From positions 96,572 to 160,571 of the forward strand of contig LUJR01000024.1 of assembly GCA_001689515.1 (NCBI GenBank): a DNA stretch of 64,000 bases, read 5' to 3'. The DNA is from Bacteroidales bacterium M7. Lineage in GTDB: Bacteria > Bacteroidota > Bacteroidia > Bacteroidales > Muribaculaceae. Positions 16,772-24,823 of this stretch are shown here, piece by piece. The notes beneath the pieces were generated by a model. The model searched no databases. It was given only the letters and a program-made list of their open reading frames with translations, and was not told the origin of the DNA. Every line of letters starts with the position of its first letter. Position 1 is the stretch's first letter. A program made the translations under genes and the position numbers.

Positions 16772-18559
16772 ATGAAAAATATCCGTAACTTCTGCATAAT
16801 AGCGCATATTGACCACGGCAAGAGCACGCTTGCCGACCGTCTGCTCGAATACACCAAGACCGTTACTGGCAAGGACTTGCAGGCGCAGGTGCTTGACGAT
16901 ATGGATCTGGAGCGCGAGCGTGGTATCACAATCAAGAGCCATGCCATCCAGATGGACTATGAGCTTGACGGTGAGCGTTATGTGCTCAACCTTATCGACA
17001 CTCCGGGACACGTGGACTTCTCCTACGAGGTGTCGCGAAGCATAGCCGCCTGTGAGGGAGCATTGCTCATCGTGGATGCTTCACAGGGCATTCAGGCTCA
17101 GACCATCTCCAATCTCTACATGGCGATTGACAATGACCTGGAAATCATCCCGGTCATCAACAAGATAGACCTTGACAGCGCCAAACCCGAGGAGGTTGAG
17201 GACCAGATCGTGGATCTGCTCGGATGTGACCGTGACGAGATACTCCGTGCCAGCGGCAAGACCGGGCAGGGCGTGGAGGATATTCTCAAGGCTATCGTGG
17301 AGCGCGTGCCTGCACCAAAGGGTGATCCCGAAGCTCCGCTTCAGGCATTGATTTTTGACTCGGTGTTCAATCCTTTCCGTGGCATCATCGCCTACTTCAA
17401 GATACTCAACGGTACCATCCGCAAGGATGATTTCGTGAAGTTCGTGGCAACGGGCAAGGAGTACCACGCTGATGAAATAGGTGTGCTCAAACTTGAAATG
17501 CAACCTCGCAAGGAACTGAGTGCAGGCAATGTGGGTTACATCATCTCGGGCATCAAGACTTCACGAGAGGTCAAAGTGGGTGACACTATTACTCATGTAG
17601 AGCGCCCTTGCGACAAGGCGATCGAGGGTTTTCAGGAAGTCAAGCCGATGGTGTTTGCCGGTGTGTATCCTATTGAGACGGAGGATTTTGAGAATCTGCG
17701 TTCATCGCTTGAAAAGTTGCAGCTCAATGATGCCTCGCTGACATTCCAGCCTGAGTCATCGGCAGCTCTCGGCTTCGGTTTCCGCTGCGGCTTCCTCGGT
17801 CTGCTCCATATGGAAATCATACAGGAGCGTCTCGGCAGAGAGTTTGACATGGATGTCATCACCACCGTGCCCAACGTGTCATATCGCGTCTATGACAAGC
17901 AGGGTAACATGAAGGAGGTGCATAACCCATCCGGGCTGCCCGACCTTACGCTCATTGACCATATCGAGGAACCGTATATACGCGCCACTGTCATCACGGC
18001 AGCCGAGTTCATCGGTCCGATTATGACACTCTGCCTCGGAAAGCGCGGCGAACTCGTCAAGCAGGAATATATCTCCGGCAACCGCATGGAGATAGTGTTT
18101 GACATGCCTCTCGGCGAAATCGTGATAGACTTTTACGACAAGCTAAAGAGCATATCCAAGGGCTATGCCTCGTTTGACTATCATCTGCACGATTTCCGCG
18201 AGTCCAAACTCGTCAAGCTTGACATACTGCTCAATGGCGAGAGTGTGGATGCACTGTCGACCCTCACCCATGCCGACAATGCCGTGACGTTCGGTCGACG
18301 CATGTGTGAGAAGCTCAAGGAACTTATCCCGCGCCAGCAGTTTGACATCGCCATCCAGGCAGCCATCGGCGCGAAAATCATAGCCCGCGAGACTATCAAA
18401 GCCGTGCGCAAGGACGTTACTGCCAAGTGTTACGGCGGCGATATCTCCCGTAAGCGCAAGCTCCTCGAGAAGCAGAAGAAAGGCAAGAAGCGCATGAAGC
18501 AGATCGGCTCCGTCGAAGTCCCCCAGAAAGCCTTCCTCGCCGTCCTCAAACTCGACTAA
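16772..18559 (+). CDS. lepA: Elongation factor 4 (LepA), ribosome back-translocating GTPase
   Basis: The 595-residue protein is normal LepA length. It starts MKNIRNFCIIAHIDHGKST with the P-loop AHIDHGKST, then DTPGHVDF (G3) and NKIDL (G4), EF-G-like domains II, III and V, and the LepA-specific C-terminal domain rich in basic residues (SRKRKLLEKQKKGKKR). It acts on ribosomes during initiation or stalled elongation. An upstream in-frame start at 16703 overlaps metX and is rejected. A strong hairpin terminator follows. Confidence 0.97.
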   Translation: MKNIRNFCIIAHIDHGKSTLADRLLEYTKTVTGKDLQAQVLDDMDLERERGITIKSHAIQMDYELDGERYVLNLIDTPGHVDFSYEVSRSIAACEGALLIVDASQGIQAQTISNLYMAIDNDLEIIPVINKIDLDSAKPEEVEDQIVDLLGCDRDEILRASGKTGQGVEDILKAIVERVPAPKGDPEAPLQALIFDSVFNPFRGIIAYFKILNGTIRKDDFVKFVATGKEYHADEIGVLKLEMQPRKELSAGNVGYIISGIKTSREVKVGDTITHVERPCDKAIEGFQEVKPMVFAGVYPIETEDFENLRSSLEKLQLNDASLTFQPESSAALGFGFRCGFLGLLHMEIIQERLGREFDMDVITTVPNVSYRVYDKQGNMKEVHNPSGLPDLTLIDHIEEPYIRATVITAAEFIGPIMTLCLGKRGELVKQEYISGNRMEIVFDMPLGEIVIDFYDKLKSISKGYASFDYHLHDFRESKLVKLDILLNGESVDALSTLTHADNAVTFGRRMCEKLKELIPRQQFDIAIQAAIGAKIIARETIKAVRKDVTAKCYGGDISRKRKLLEKQKKGKKRMKQIGSVEVPQKAFLAVLKLD

Positions 18560-18584
18560 TCCCCAATAACATATAGCAAGTATG

Positions 18585-18630
18585 AATCAAATAAGCTCCG
18601 TGAGAAAAAACTCACGGAGCTTATTTGATT
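18585..18630. terminator. Perfect 20-bp stem terminator after lepA
   Basis: Left arm 18585-18604 and right arm 18611-18630 are exact complements, with loop AAAAAA. The stem core is AAGCTCCGTGAG. It lies 25 bp after lepA and, being symmetric with AT-rich outer ends, could terminate from both sides. Confidence 0.85.
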
Positions 18631-18653
18631 AGTATATAATGCAAATCTTAATC

Positions 18654-18772
18654 TGTAGGGACATGCCATGGCATGTCCGCGTGTTGAAAAATGTGAATCT
18701 TGTACGCATGCATCCACAATCCAATAAAAAACATCGCCTGATGAGACGGACATGCCGCGGCATGTCCCTACA
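18654..18772. repeat. REP inverted pair (BIME) 2
   Basis: Left arm 18654-18680 (central AT) and right arm 18747-18772 (central GC) are inverted copies of the GTAGGGACATGCC element, 66 bp apart. It lies between the lepA terminator and the stop of the converging dehydrogenase gene. Confidence 0.9.
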
Positions 18773-18797
18773 GGGGATGCGCGAAATAATGCTAATG

Positions 18798-19658
18798 TCA
18801 GGGGATGGCGAGGCGGAGGGCTTCGGTGGCTATTTCTGTCTGGGCGCCGGTGAGGCGTGGGAGCGGGGTGAGACTGCGCTGGGTCGCTATCATGGAGGTG
18901 CAGGGGGTGGCGAGAGCTTGCATGGCGGCGCGGGAACCCTGCATGGGGGTGGACATGAGGGGACGGGCTATGTGGTCAGCGATGGTGTCGACCCAGCTGT
19001 AGCCGAGGCGCGTCATCGGGGTGTTGACTATGCCGGGGTCGGCGCAGTTGACGCGGATGTCGCGGTAGCTGATGCGTTCTGCCAAGAGGGTTGCAGCCCA
19101 TGTGAGTATCTGCTTGCTGCGGCCGTAGTTGTTGAACCGTTGGGCGAAATTGGTGGCATAAATTGCCTTGCTGGCGAAGTCGAGGCGTGGCAGGGGGAAT
19201 CGTCGCATCAGCGAAGATGTAATCACCACGCCTGCTCCTTGGCGCAGCTTGGGGAGCAGAGTGAGGGTAAATGCCAGAGTGGAGATGCAGTTGACTTGCA
19301 GCGACATTTCAAATCCGTCAGGACTCATCTCAGTGTGGTCGATATGCATCACCCCGGCATTGTTGATTATGCCTGTGATGTCGTGACCCATCGCTCCGAT
19401 TTCGGCTGCGGCTTTGCGTGCCTGCCATGCCGTGGAGAGGTCGAGCCGCGCCGGGATGATGATGCTTGGCGAATTGGGATACATTACATCAAGATTGTGT
19501 ATGTAGGGACGCATCCGTTCGGGTTGACGGCATGCGGCTATGATGACCGGTTGTCCGGCGCGGTAGAGGCGTTCGGTTATCGCGAGACCCATGTCGCCGG
19601 TGGCTCCTGTGACCACCACGGCTCCGTGTGTGGGTGTGTAATTGTCTATGTCAATCAT
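18798..19658 (-). CDS. Short-chain dehydrogenase/reductase (candidate hydroxysteroid dehydrogenase)
   Basis: The 286-residue Rossmann-fold SDR has a TGATGDMG nucleotide-binding motif near residue 17, NNAGV at 99-103, active-site serines (TSS, about 147-149) and the catalytic pair Tyr178/Lys182 (YGRSK). The overall pattern is like retinol-dehydrogenase-type SDRs acting on lipids and sterols. Its ATG overlaps the stop of the preceding SDR by four bases (ATGA), so the two are translationally coupled. Together with the adjacent OYE-like reductase and 5-alpha-reductase-like gene it suggests oxidation or reduction at C3 of a bile acid or steroid. That substrate is inference; the family alone does not fix it. 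Confidence 0.85.
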   Translation of the reverse strand: MIDIDNYTPTHGAVVVTGATGDMGLAITERLYRAGQPVIIAACRQPERMRPYIHNLDVMYPNSPSIIIPARLDLSTAWQARKAAAEIGAMGHDITGIINNAGVMHIDHTEMSPDGFEMSLQVNCISTLAFTLTLLPKLRQGAGVVITSSLMRRFPLPRLDFASKAIYATNFAQRFNNYGRSKQILTWAATLLAERISYRDIRVNCADPGIVNTPMTRLGYSWVDTIADHIARPLMSTPMQGSRAAMQALATPCTSMIATQRSLTPLPRLTGAQTEIATEALRLAIP

Positions 19659-20614
19659 TGTTTGTTTTTTCGGTCAAGCAGTTTTGTCTTAATCATATGC
19701 CGTGCGTTGCGTGGAAGCATCGCCACGGCAGGAATGGCGAGGCGGTTGAGCAATCCGTTGATATATTGTGGTTTGCGGCGCATGCAGCGGTGCAGGGCAT
19801 TGCGGACGAACTTCTCGGGAGTGGTCAGCGCACCTACTCTGACTCCGAGACGCTGCAGGTTGCGAGGAAGTCCGAAAAGGTCGGTGGCTATCCCCCCTGG
19901 ACATGCCACGGTGACGCTCACGCCCCTGTCGCGCATCTCCACGTCAAGGGCGCGTGAAAACACCCTTATATATGCTTTGGTGGCAGCATACATGGCAATC
20001 CCTGGCATCGGCATCCAGCACGACATCGATGACATGTTGAGGATGCTTCCTCCGCCGTTGACAGCCATGCGCATCGCCATCAGGCGCGATAGATGCGTCA
20101 CGGCGCGCATATGCAGGTCTATGTAGGTGTCAATGCGCCTCGGAGTAAGGTCATTGACCGTCTTAAAGTCAAAGATGCCGGCGTTGTTGATGAGGAGATC
20201 TGGCTGAAGCCCCTCTGCATCAAGATATGCCATCACTTTGTCGGCAGCATCAGCCTCAGTCAGGTCAAGCTGCAAGGTATGAATTAAAGGCTCAGTTGAA
20301 CCGTAGGGACATGCCATGGCATGTCCGCTTAGGCTACCTATGGGGAGTTGGACTTTGGAAGATGGAGCTGACATGCCATGGCATGTCCCTACAAGTCGTG
20401 GGGTGTCCAGATTTGCAACGCCCTCGTTACATACTGGTAACTTGATTTCATTGCGGTCAATGAGCACCAGTCCGCAGCCATCGGCAGCCAGTGCTTCAGC
20501 GAAGCATCTGCCGATGCCCGACGCGGCTCCCGTGATGACGGCAAGCTGCCAGGGATAGCGGCGTTTATGGGAAGAAAGGTTCACGGGAGGGATAACGGCG
20601 TTTGAGGTTGTCAA
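19655..20614 (-). CDS. Short-chain dehydrogenase/reductase carrying an in-frame REP pair
   Basis: The 319-residue SDR has TGAASGIG at 29-36, acidic-basic end of beta2 (LIDRN), NNAG at 143-146, SSMS near 195, the catalytic Tyr209/Lys213 (YAATK) and ACPGG. About 30 residues (roughly 74-104, containing GHAMACPYG) are translated from the REP pair at 20303-20393, inserted between beta2 and beta3. Without it the protein would be about 285 residues, normal for this SDR type. The reading frame stays open, so the enzyme may still work with an enlarged surface loop. The start at 20614 overlaps the upstream reductase by 50 bp, and no later ATG precedes the Rossmann motif. Confidence 0.83.
   Translation of the reverse strand: MTTSNAVIPPVNLSSHKRRYPWQLAVITGAASGIGRCFAEALAADGCGLVLIDRNEIKLPVCNEGVANLDTPRLVGTCHGMSAPSSKVQLPIGSLSGHAMACPYGSTEPLIHTLQLDLTEADAADKVMAYLDAEGLQPDLLINNAGIFDFKTVNDLTPRRIDTYIDLHMRAVTHLSRLMAMRMAVNGGGSILNMSSMSCWMPMPGIAMYAATKAYIRVFSRALDVEMRDRGVSVTVACPGGIATDLFGLPRNLQRLGVRVGALTTPEKFVRNALHRCMRRKPQYINGLLNRLAIPAVAMLPRNARHMIKTKLLDRKNKQ
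20303..20393. repeat. REP inverted pair (BIME) 3, inside a coding sequence
   Basis: Left arm 20303-20327 begins GTAGGGACATGCC. Right arm 20367-20393 ends GGCATGTCCCTACA. Both have central AT, with a 39-bp spacer. It is the only intact pair in the window located within a gene, and it keeps that gene's frame open. Confidence 0.92.
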
Positions 20615-21827
20615 GTTCGCGGAGCAGAGATGGCGGTATGTCGCCCGCGCAGTGGTGGCATGCCATTTCGCGCGAATACATCCGCGCTATGCAATAGTTG
20701 ACATGGTCGCAGCCAGCAGCTTCCTCTCCGGCAGCCATGCGGTTGACGAAATCGGGACAGCGCAGCAGGGCTCGTCCCATCTGCACGAACTCGAATCCCT
20801 CGCCGAGCACCTTCTCTATGCTGGCGCGTTTGCTGCATCCGCCCACGTAGACGAGCGGCAGTTTCAGCTCCTTGCGGAATATGCGGGCATCGTCAAGGAA
20901 ATATGTCTCGGTGTAGGGGACGGTCGGCACCATCATCTTGCCGAACAAACGCACACCCCATCGCAGCCACCAAGGATGCATGTAATGGCTCATGGAGCGG
21001 ATGGGCATCGGTCCGCGCATGACATACATCGGTGCTTTGCTGACGAATCCGCCCGACAGCACCAATGCGTCAGCTCCTAACTGCTCCAACTCGCGGGCTA
21101 TGATGAGGGAGTGGTCTATGCCTAAGCCCCCTTTGAAGCCGTCGCGCATGTTGGTCTTGACCAGCACGCCTATCTGACCGTCGGCAGCCCACATCACCTC
21201 CTCCATGCACATGCGCATGAAGCGCATGCGGTCGTCGAGTGTCCCACCGAAGCCGTCGCGGCGACGGTTGGTATAGGGTGAGAGAAACTGGCTGATGAGG
21301 TAGCCGTGTCCGGCATGAATTTCCACGCAGTCCATGCCCGCGTCTATCGCCATGCGCACCGCGTCGCCGAATGAACGAGCCAACCCGGGCAGTTCGTCGG
21401 CGCGGAGAGCGCGGACAGGGCTGTAGCTGTAGAGGTTGAAGCCCCCCGAAGCCGAGACGGGGGTCTCGCCGGCAGTGCTTTTGTGCGACATGTTGCCGCA
21501 GTGCCCTATCTGGATTGATGCCTTGGCTCCGTGGCTGTGGATTGCATCGGTGATGCGCCGCAGGTCGGGTATGATTTCGGGGCGCAGGAGCAGCTGGGTG
21601 TCAAACGACACGCCGTTGCGCGTGGCAGAGGCGTATGCCAGAGTGGTCATGCCCACCCCGCCGCGGGCTACGCTCTCGTGATAGTCAAGCAGCATCTGCG
21701 AGGGGGAGTTGCCGGGGCACATCCCCTCGAACGCCGCCGAGCGGATGGTGCGGTTGCGCAGTGTCACAGGTCCTATCTTGGCAGGGGTGAACAGCAGCGA
21801 GTCGGGATATTGTTGATTATTCTTCAT
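20565..21827 (-). CDS. NADH:flavin oxidoreductase, Old Yellow Enzyme family (candidate steroid/bile acid ene-reductase)
   Basis: The 420-residue protein has only the OYE TIM-barrel and lacks the second NAD(P)H-binding domain of BaiCD/FadH-type enzymes. FMN and substrate-site signatures include HAGHGYLISQFLSP (His171, His174, Tyr176), QIGHCG and a late GGCSK phosphate-binding loop. A cysteine set, C373, C379, C390 and C393, lies where related enzymes bind an iron-sulfur cluster, but with different spacing. OYE-type enzymes reduce activated C=C bonds; in gut Bacteroidales an OYE homologue serves as 3-oxo-5-beta-steroid reductase. The two SDR genes follow with overlaps, so the three form one operon. 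Confidence 0.87.
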   Translation of the reverse strand: MKNNQQYPDSLLFTPAKIGPVTLRNRTIRSAAFEGMCPGNSPSQMLLDYHESVARGGVGMTTLAYASATRNGVSFDTQLLLRPEIIPDLRRITDAIHSHGAKASIQIGHCGNMSHKSTAGETPVSASGGFNLYSYSPVRALRADELPGLARSFGDAVRMAIDAGMDCVEIHAGHGYLISQFLSPYTNRRRDGFGGTLDDRMRFMRMCMEEVMWAADGQIGVLVKTNMRDGFKGGLGIDHSLIIARELEQLGADALVLSGGFVSKAPMYVMRGPMPIRSMSHYMHPWWLRWGVRLFGKMMVPTVPYTETYFLDDARIFRKELKLPLVYVGGCSKRASIEKVLGEGFEFVQMGRALLRCPDFVNRMAAGEEAAGCDHVNYCIARMYSREMACHHCAGDIPPSLLRELDNLKRRYPSREPFFP

Positions 21828-21890
21828 TGATCTGACGGACTGAATTTAACTGTAGGTGGTGAAACTGTGCGTCAAGCAGATAGTAGGAAG

Positions 21891-22175
21891 ATACGTCGGA
21901 GACGTATCCGCTGTGCGCAACCCCATGCACGGAGCGTCAGCGAACGTACATGGGGTATATCGGTACACCCTTAGTGTCAACCTCGGAGAGGTTGTGGCAT
22001 ATATACGTATTTTCGATGATGATTTCATATCTTGCGTCGTGTCAGCGGTTTGTTGTAAAGAGGCTGTGTGTCACAACCTCTCCGAGGTTGATTTTGATAG
22101 TATCTGCTTGTCCCCATGAACGTTCGCTGACGCTCCGTGCATGGGGTTTCTCACGGCTGCCACGTCTCCGACGTG
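21891..22175. repeat. Mirror-symmetric palindrome island 1
   Basis: Three nested arm pairs fill the gap between the 5-alpha-reductase-like gene and the OYE gene (21828-22242, no gene). The outermost are ATACGTCGGAGACGTAT (21891-21907) and CACGTCTCCGACGTG (22161-22175). The middle pair, 35-bp arms at 21921-21955 and 22112-22146, is inverted with one mismatch. The innermost are CAACCTCGGAGAGGTTG (21978-21994) and its counterpart at 22072-22090. Most arms are hairpins themselves. It looks like a non-coding mobile or structural element. Confidence 0.85.
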
Positions 22176-22242
22176 CCTTTGTCATTGGATTTGTTGCATT
22201 GTTTATATTCATAGATGCAGCAGTATGTCGCTGTGTATCTGA

Positions 22243-23037
22243 TTAATAGATAAATGGTATGATGTGGCGGCGGTGGAGACGGGTGTAGTCGCTGCCGAAT
22301 TCCTCGGCGTAGCGGTGGCTCAGGGCGCGGGCGCGTGGGGCGAGGTTGGCAAACGTCCAGAGAGCGAATACCGCGCCAGCCCATGACCATGTGAGTACCG
22401 CGAAGCCCGTCCACTCTACAAATTCGCCGAAATAGTTGGCAGAGGTCACGTAGCGGAACATCCCGCCGCGAGGTATATAGTGTGCTGTGTCGCCGGGGCG
22501 GCGCAGATGGCGTATGATGTAGTCGCTGTGGAGGTTGATGCCCATCCCGGTAAAAAACAGTATGGTGCCCACAATCATCTGCCATGACCACAGCCACGAC
22601 AGCGGATAGCGGTCAGCAGGGCTGACGTGGAATATCCATCCGCCCTGCATCAGTGCATTGAGCGTGTTGAATACCATTCCCATCACGATGATAGCGAGTG
22701 GCATAGGGCTGCTGCGGCGTATCAGCAGCGGGAAGATGAACGACCGTTGCAGATAGTGGAGCTGGAAGAGGCAAAACATCACCAGCGGAGCCGTCTCCAT
22801 GCGCCGCGCCGAACACCACCACAGCACACACATCACCACAAACACCGGAGCCTCCATCACCACCCATCCGATGCGGTTAGGTATGCAGAGCCCCCAACGC
22901 CGTGAGCGCATCATCCCGTACCCGGCAGTCACAAAATGCAGCGCGACAAACACCGCCACAGCCGTCACCGCCATGACAATCAAAAAAGCATCGAAATTCC
23001 GGACTTCAAACAGCCCCAGCCCATGTGACATATCCAA
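22243..23037 (-). CDS. 3-oxo-5-alpha-steroid 4-dehydrogenase-like membrane protein (5-alpha-reductase family)
   Basis: The 264-residue protein has about six or seven transmembrane segments and the full SRD5A C-terminal pattern: NLHSDYIIRHLR at 168-179, GGMFRYVTSANYFGEFVEW at 191-209 (Asn201, Glu205), then LAPRARALSHRYAEEFGSDY and the final IIPFIY. The eukaryotic enzymes end in near-identical motifs. It is predicted to reduce the delta-4 double bond of a 3-oxo steroid to the 5-alpha (flat, allo) form using NADPH, in the inner membrane. Gut Parabacteroides and Odoribacteraceae use such an enzyme on bile acid intermediates. It has its own promoter at 23060-23067. Confidence 0.88.
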   Translation of the reverse strand: MDMSHGLGLFEVRNFDAFLIVMAVTAVAVFVALHFVTAGYGMMRSRRWGLCIPNRIGWVVMEAPVFVVMCVLWWCSARRMETAPLVMFCLFQLHYLQRSFIFPLLIRRSSPMPLAIIVMGMVFNTLNALMQGGWIFHVSPADRYPLSWLWSWQMIVGTILFFTGMGINLHSDYIIRHLRRPGDTAHYIPRGGMFRYVTSANYFGEFVEWTGFAVLTWSWAGAVFALWTFANLAPRARALSHRYAEEFGSDYTRLHRRHIIPFIY

Positions 23038-23059
23038 ACAAGTCTATAACGTAGATATG

Positions 23060-23067
23060 CAAATGTA
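23060..23067 (-). promoter_or_regulatory. Putative -7 promoter of the 5-alpha-reductase-like gene
   Basis: The minus strand reads TACATTTG, a TAnnTTTG match 22 bp upstream of the ATG at 23037. Possible TTTG -33 copies lie at 23079-23086, though the spacing is short. Confidence 0.5.
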
Positions 23068-23111
23068 ATAAAAAACCGCAAACAAATACACACTATAATA
23101 GCAGTATGTAA

Positions 23112-24419
23112 TCACATGTCATCAAGCGACAGTGCGGCATACTCTATCCTCCACCCTTTACGTTTGGATGTGATATTTGCAGACTTATCTTCAAGATCGT
23201 GGAGATTGATGCGTGATGGATTACGTTTTACTTCACCGATGACAATCTCACGTTCAGCTTCATTGACCGCAATAAGATCGATTTCATTTTTGCCATTCTT
23301 TTCCCAATAGTTGGTAACTATGTTGTAAAGTCCTGTCTCACGATAACGCTGGCGGAAGTATCGTTCAAGAACCCAGCCGGAAAAAGTCGTATAATCTGCC
23401 AAAAGTTTTTCTCTCACATATTCAAGGTTGCCTATCTCAACAGCACTTCGGTATTTATATACGAACCTGAACCACAGATTCAGGAAATTGTCTTTGATGC
23501 CGTATTTGACATTGCGACTGTTTTCACTTGCCAGATAAGGCCTATAGCGATAGATGAGATCGTAATTGTTTTCCAGCCTGTCAAGATACCCTCCGGGCTC
23601 TATGCCGGTATATGATTTGATTTCACCGCGTTCGTTAAACCCATTGGCTATCGATGACAGTATTGAGAAATAACTGCCGTAGTCTTTCCCGAATTCATCC
23701 GAAAGAAGTTCCCGCCCTTCATCGATGAAGTAGGAGCCAAAGGAAAGCACACTGTGTATTATTTCTTCTTTAGTGAAGGATTTCTGCATGACCAGTTGCT
23801 CTACGTATTTTGCTACACCCCCGGTGACCATGTACATGGCGAGTAAATCATCGGGAGTGTAATCGGGATGGTTGTCGGACATTATTTCCTTCAATGTAGC
23901 CAATGGAAATTCTTGTAGCCGGATGCGTGAAGTGGCTCGCCCGTAAAGAGGTTCCTTACGGTCATCAAATATCTTGGTCATCATAGAGTATATCGATCCG
24001 CAGATGATCAGATTTATTCTAGCTTCGGATTTATACGAATCCCATATGTTTTGCATGTCACTGAAAAACGCTTCGTTGACAAACTTAAAATTCTGAAATT
24101 CGTCAAAAATCAGTGTGAAATGCCGACGTTGTGCTATATGCATCAATACAGAAAATAACCTTGAGATACTCGTGAAACTGCCAATGTCTTCGCCGAGTAC
24201 GTCATGTGCTGTATCTGCAAGTTCCTGACAAAGCAACGTTTCACTCTTGCGGGCGACAAAGAAATATATAATTTCCTTGCCGGCATAAGCGTGTTTTATA
24301 AGCGTTGTCTTGCCGATTCGCCTTCTGCCTGTTATTACTGTCATCTGAGCGAAATCATGTGATGTCGTCTCGATGCGTTGCAATGTCTCTGTCTCTATTT
24401 CCCTATCGTAAAAGATCAT
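23112..24419 (-). CDS. AAA-type ATPase with C-terminal DUF234 nuclease-like domain
   Basis: The 435-residue protein has Walker A GRRRIGKTT at 31-39, Walker B-like FTLIFDEFQN near 115, a winged-helix middle part, and a C-terminal DUF234-type region (WEKNGKNEIDLIAVNEAERE, IGEVKRNPSR) with the E-x-D ... E-x-K layout of PD-(D/E)XK nucleases. Similar 'ATP-binding protein' genes are scattered, often horizontally acquired singletons of unknown role in bacteria and archaea. Its composition is AT-richer than its neighbours, consistent with transfer. It has its own good promoter at 24454-24484. No partner gene is adjacent. Confidence 0.85.
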   Translation of the reverse strand: MIFYDREIETETLQRIETTSHDFAQMTVITGRRRIGKTTLIKHAYAGKEIIYFFVARKSETLLCQELADTAHDVLGEDIGSFTSISRLFSVLMHIAQRRHFTLIFDEFQNFKFVNEAFFSDMQNIWDSYKSEARINLIICGSIYSMMTKIFDDRKEPLYGRATSRIRLQEFPLATLKEIMSDNHPDYTPDDLLAMYMVTGGVAKYVEQLVMQKSFTKEEIIHSVLSFGSYFIDEGRELLSDEFGKDYGSYFSILSSIANGFNERGEIKSYTGIEPGGYLDRLENNYDLIYRYRPYLASENSRNVKYGIKDNFLNLWFRFVYKYRSAVEIGNLEYVREKLLADYTTFSGWVLERYFRQRYRETGLYNIVTNYWEKNGKNEIDLIAVNEAEREIVIGEVKRNPSRINLHDLEDKSANITSKRKGWRIEYAALSLDDM

Positions 24420-24453
24420 ATTACTGTAACGGCTGTTACTGTAACCGCTGTTG

Positions 24454-24484
24454 CAAAAATACTAAATATATTTCGTACAGCAAA
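24454..24484 (-). promoter_or_regulatory. Promoter of the ATPase gene
   Basis: On the minus strand TTTG (24481-24484), a 19-bp spacer, then TATTTTTG (24454-24461) give a full Bacteroidetes -33/-7 promoter, 35 bp upstream of the ATG at 24419. Confidence 0.65.
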
Positions 24485-24517
24485 ATAGATGTGTCACAGA
24501 TACTCAGATGAATGCCC

Positions 24518-24752
24518 ATGTCTCCGACGGAGACATACAGGTTAGGCAGGGGTCATACAAGCCTTGGGCTTGGCTGACCCCTGTTCTGTCACCGTCCCCT
24601 CCGAATCCGCCTCCGTCGGAGGCGTACAGTCCCATCCGCCAAGGTGCGCCACCTACAGTGGCGATTTTTTTTGTGTGTTATTGGCTGTACAGTGGTCGGG
24701 CTGGCTGTAGGTCAGCCCGACCACTGCCTAACATGAGTGCCTCCGACGGAGG
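24518..24752. repeat. Palindrome island 2 (six hairpins, non-coding)
   Basis: In the gene-free stretch 24485-24815 six palindromes follow one another: ATGTCTCCGACGGAGACAT (24518-24536), CAGGGGTCA...TGACCCCTG (24547-24583), GCCTCCGTCGGAGGC (24609-24623), CGCCAC-CTACA-GTGGCG with a run of T after it (24647-24671), a 14-bp stem CAGTGGTCGGGCTG (24690-24703 with 24713-24726), and GCCTCCGACGGAGG (24739-24752). The fourth could work as an intrinsic terminator on the plus strand. No ORF here resembles a gene. Confidence 0.85.
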
Positions 24753-24792
24753 TAATTGGTGTTGCTACGCGTTCATGCGCTGGCTGGGGGGT

Positions 24793-24823
24793 TGCATGGG
24801 TGGGGGGAAATGAGTAATTTTGC
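24793..24823 (+). promoter_or_regulatory. Promoter of rfbC-rpoN
   Basis: TTG at 24793-24795, a 20-bp spacer, then TAATTTTG at 24816-24823. The rfbC ATG lies 41 bp downstream. Confidence 0.6.

Noticed and set aside
19900..19911. TGGACATGCCAC, similar to the REP core
   Set aside because: It encodes the conserved ACPGG segment of the SDR; no palindrome or GTAGGG follows.
18639..20126. Long plus-strand reading frame (495 codons) opposite the two SDR genes
   Set aside because: It lies antisense to two clear SDR genes with complete motifs, starts inside a REP, and has no recognisable domain. Long antisense frames are expected in this codon usage.
21856..22246. Small ORFs of 60-98 codons in palindrome island 1
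   Set aside because: They are translations of inverted repeats on both strands, with no promoter or family signal.
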